Assembly: GCA_947458265.1 (NCBI GenBank)
Contig: CANGYF010000001.1
Span: forward strand, 248,001-312,000
Reading direction: 5' to 3'
Length of the DNA stretch: 64,000 bases
Origin: Betaproteobacteria bacterium
GTDB taxonomy: Bacteria > Pseudomonadota > Gammaproteobacteria > Burkholderiales > CAIKXV01
This document shows, piece after piece, positions 62,465 to 64,000 of the stretch. The position numbers were made by a program, and so were the translations under genes. The notes below the pieces were generated by a model. That model was not told the DNA's origin, searched no databases, and saw nothing but the letters and a program-made list of their open reading frames with translations. How positions within the stretch are numbered: position 1 is the first letter of the stretch; every line of letters starts with the position of its first letter.

Positions 62465-62792
62465 AGTTCGAACCCTTGATGACGGCGCAGCAGATCTGGC
62501 CCGTGCCTGGAAATCGGGTAAGGCGCAACGTGATGCACGCATCTCGTTTGCGACGCCCGAACTGCTGTGGAAGGTCCTGACGGCGAAACGCTGGGACATC
62601 CTCAAGGCGCTGTGCGGTGCTGGGCCCGTCTCCATTCGCGAGGCTTCGCGGCGGGTCGGGCGCGACGTGAAGGCCGTCCATGCCGATGTGATGGCGCTGC
62701 TGGCTGCCGGAGTCATCGACCGCACCGAAGATGGTCAAATCGAGTTTCCCTACGATACCGTGAAGGTGGCGTTCACCTTGAAGGCGGCCTAG
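62445..62792 (+). CDS. tumA: TumA-type HTH antitoxin (HVO_A0114-like)
   Basis: A 115-residue DNA-binding protein with a winged helix-turn-helix: TPELLWKVLTAKRWDILKAL, SIREASRRVGRDVKAVHADV, VIDRTEDGQIEFPYDTVKVA. Relatives are regularly paired with TumE toxins as the antitoxin/autorepressor. The ATG at 62445 has AGGTGCGAG upstream and lies within the toxin gene, coupling their translation. It ends 71 bases before a convergent toxin-antitoxin pair. Confidence 0.82.
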   Translation: MKTVILEVRTLDDGAADLARAWKSGKAQRDARISFATPELLWKVLTAKRWDILKALCGAGPVSIREASRRVGRDVKAVHADVMALLAAGVIDRTEDGQIEFPYDTVKVAFTLKAA

Positions 62793-62863
62793 TTGGCCTT
62801 CCAGCGAGCGGTGAAGGCCATGCTCTGTATCGCATGGCTTGATTGCGCTGGGTCGCCTGAAGA

Positions 62864-63196
62864 TCAACCGACCTCGACGCGTACAGGCTTCCCGATCCGG
62901 CTCAGCATCTCGACCAGCGTATCGATCGTGAACTTTGCAGTCTTGCGATTGACGACGTCCGATACGCGAGGCCGCGAAACCATCAGTATCTGAGCGACGT
63001 CGGCCTGGCGAAGACCGTGGTCGACAATCCACTGCGAAAGCTCCGACATCAGTTGCTCCTTGAGCAACCTCACGTCGTCGATCTGCTTGCGCGACGCGGC
63101 GTGCAACCGCTTCGCCTCCGCGGCGGGAAAACCGAGTTCGAGGAAAAGATTGGCCCCGGCCTTCGTCACATGGCGGATTTCAGTATCGATCTTCAT
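62864..63196 (-). CDS. XRE-family antitoxin (HigA-like)
   Basis: A 110-residue protein: N-terminal segment (NLFLELGFPAAEAKRLHAAS) and a C-terminal Cro/C1 helix-turn-helix (GLRQADVAQILMVSRPRVSDVVNRK, about residues 61-85). This layout is common for antitoxins of HigB/Gp49-like toxins. It overlaps the toxin gene upstream by 4 bases; it should neutralise the toxin and repress the shared promoter. Confidence 0.88.
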   Translation of the reverse strand: MKIDTEIRHVTKAGANLFLELGFPAAEAKRLHAASRKQIDDVRLLKEQLMSELSQWIVDHGLRQADVAQILMVSRPRVSDVVNRKTAKFTIDTLVEMLSRIGKPVRVEVG

Positions 63197-63537
63197 GGCC
63201 TGACTTTCCTGGCAAGGACGACTGATCGGTAGCGCGCTGCCGCAATGTGCCTGTCGAGGAGGGATGTCGCCCGTGTCTTCTTCTGAAAGCAGTGCAGGAC
63301 ATAGATCGCTTCCTCGAATCTGGCGACATACATGACCCGGAAAACGCCTGACGCATCGCCCAGACGAATCTCTCTGGTGCCTGGTCCAACCGCGTCGAAC
63401 GGCTTCCAGTCATCGGGCGCCTGGCCAGCCTGGATCTTGCCGAGTTGGAACCCGGCTTCCCGACGTGGTTTCCTCGGAAAGTTCAGCAGATCATCGTACG
63501 ACGATCCTACCCATCGGATTTCCTTTTCGATTTCCAA
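63193..63537 (-). CDS. Phage-derived Gp49-like / HigB-type toxin (RelE superfamily)
   Basis: A 114-residue toxin: IRWVGSSYDDLLNFPRKPRREAGFQL, PDDWKPFDAVGPGTREIRLG, GVFRVMYVARFEEAIYVLHC and FQKKTRAT are the standard blocks of the Gp49-like family, with the basic residues (RREAGFQLGKIQ, REIRL, KK) expected for ribosome-dependent mRNA cleavage. The toxin gene comes first, the antitoxin second, as in higBA. The start is the ATG at 63537, followed on the 5' side by a palindromic promoter region. Confidence 0.9.
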   Translation of the reverse strand: MEIEKEIRWVGSSYDDLLNFPRKPRREAGFQLGKIQAGQAPDDWKPFDAVGPGTREIRLGDASGVFRVMYVARFEEAIYVLHCFQKKTRATSLLDRHIAAARYRSVVLARKVRP

Positions 63538-63547
63538 TGCAGCAGCC

Positions 63548-63583
63548 GTATAAAATCTTATACATACTTCCCGAGGGATTCAA
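63548..63583 (-). promoter_or_regulatory. Promoter/operator of the HigB-HigA-like pair
   Basis: On the minus strand TTGAAT (63583-63578), a 17-base spacer and TAAGAT (63560-63555) form a promoter. The palindrome GTATAA-AATC-TTATAC (63548-63563) covers the -10, the usual place for antitoxin autorepression, 11 bases before the toxin start. Confidence 0.6.
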
Positions 63584-64000
63584 CCCTGCGCACCTGGCCA
63601 TGATCGCGTTCACGGGGACGCGCAGCCGGTGGCAGAAAATCAGGCCAACTCGCGAAACTCATGGCTCGAACGGCGGGAGGCCGCTTCCACGATGCCGGTA
63701 GTCGCCAGCCACACCGCGGTGCGCGCGATGTGAGGCGAGGGTTAACGGGGCAGTTGACGCCGGGTGGAACGGGCGGGTGAAAGCTGCAGGCGGGTCCGTG
63801 GCTTATCGCTTCCGTGGAATCGGCATCCAGACTCGGTATCTGGCGCTCGAACCCCGGGCTTTGTTCGGATAGTGTTTCCCCTGAAGGGCGACCGTGCATG
63901 CGCTGCCTTGGCTCGGCGACGTGCATCGCCTCGCCGAGCAGATCGGCTGCGCTTGACGATGCTCCCAAAATGGGAGATTGTGGAATCCGATGAGGGTAAT
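63584..64000. other. Window end with no supported gene; possible promoter at the edge
   Basis: No convincing coding sequence is visible; a 136-codon minus-strand frame here lacks family features and overlaps the toxin promoter. Near the edge TTGACG (63953-63958) and GATTGT (63976-63981), 17 bases apart, flank a perfect CTCCCA-AAA-TGGGAG palindrome (63962-63976), which looks like an autoregulated promoter for a gene beyond the window. Confidence 0.4.

Noticed and set aside
46191..63583. Complete integrative conjugative element
   Set aside because: Pilus, VirB-like and toxin-antitoxin genes are present, but no relaxase, coupling protein, VirB4, integrase or attachment repeats can be seen in the window.
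63558..63968. 136-codon minus-strand frame at the window end
   Set aside because: Covers the promoter of the HigB-like gene, mixed composition, no domain; treated as non-coding.

Overview
The window is a high-GC chromosomal segment whose content points to a betaproteobacterium, most likely of the order Burkholderiales. The signs are six periplasmic Bug/TctC-type solute receptors scattered without their membrane partners, Co-type nitrile hydratase, CoxMSL-type molybdenum hydroxylase and acyl-CoA catabolic genes, and a GroES-GroEL operon with a perfect CIRCE operator. Species cannot be named from the sequence alone.

Layout. 1-3.3 kb: CIRCE-controlled groES-groEL with a strong terminator, then an unrecognised ORF. 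3.3-17.8 kb: catabolic and uptake genes: a leftward operon encoding a nitrile hydratase whose beta subunit is split into two genes (the layout of thiocyanate hydrolase), a cytoplasmic binding-protein-fold enzyme and a GNAT acetyltransferase; Bug receptors; a ROK sugar kinase; an ADP-forming acyl-CoA synthetase; a three-gene molybdenum hydroxylase; and a ketopantoate-reductase-like protein. 17.9-30.6 kb: acyl-CoA/beta-oxidation genes (crotonase-fold protein, YceI protein, 3-hydroxyacyl-CoA dehydrogenase, thiolase, glutaryl-CoA dehydrogenase), a dehydroquinase-like protein lacking its catalytic residues, a 2-hydroxyacid dehydrogenase, and leftward genes for an amidohydrolase, fructose-1,6-bisphosphatase, a TauE-type exporter and a TPP-dependent enzyme. 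30.6-41.6 kb: a leftward sensory block: BLUF photoreceptor, cheB, a 53-residue ORF, cheW, a large MCP, cheA with an inserted MshEN-like module, a STAS protein, cheY and a short MCP-like protein behind a good sigma-28 promoter, then an ANTAR response regulator and its histidine kinase. 41.7-46.1 kb: Bug receptors and an acyl-CoA dehydrogenase.

46.2-62.1 kb is the most unusual part: fifteen tightly packed co-directional genes that begin with the type IV secretion scaffold trio VirB8-VirB9-VirB10 and continue, mostly by stop/start overlap, into a complete type IVb-pilus / type II-secretion-like machine. That machine comprises a fusion of a second VirB9 C-terminal domain, an OmpA-like region and TcpQ; a secretin lipoprotein; inner-membrane platform proteins; an assembly ATPase; a GspF-like protein; three pilin-like proteins; a PilT-like ATPase; a PilP-like protein; and a lytic transglycosylase. 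No VirB4, VirB6, VirB11, VirD4, relaxase or prepilin peptidase is present. This looks like a hybrid envelope machine in which a VirB core and a secretin-based pilus share one operon.

62.1-64.0 kb: two convergent toxin-antitoxin pairs (TumE-TumA type rightward, HigB-HigA type leftward), each with a palindrome over its likely promoter, then about 460 bases with no gene I can support.
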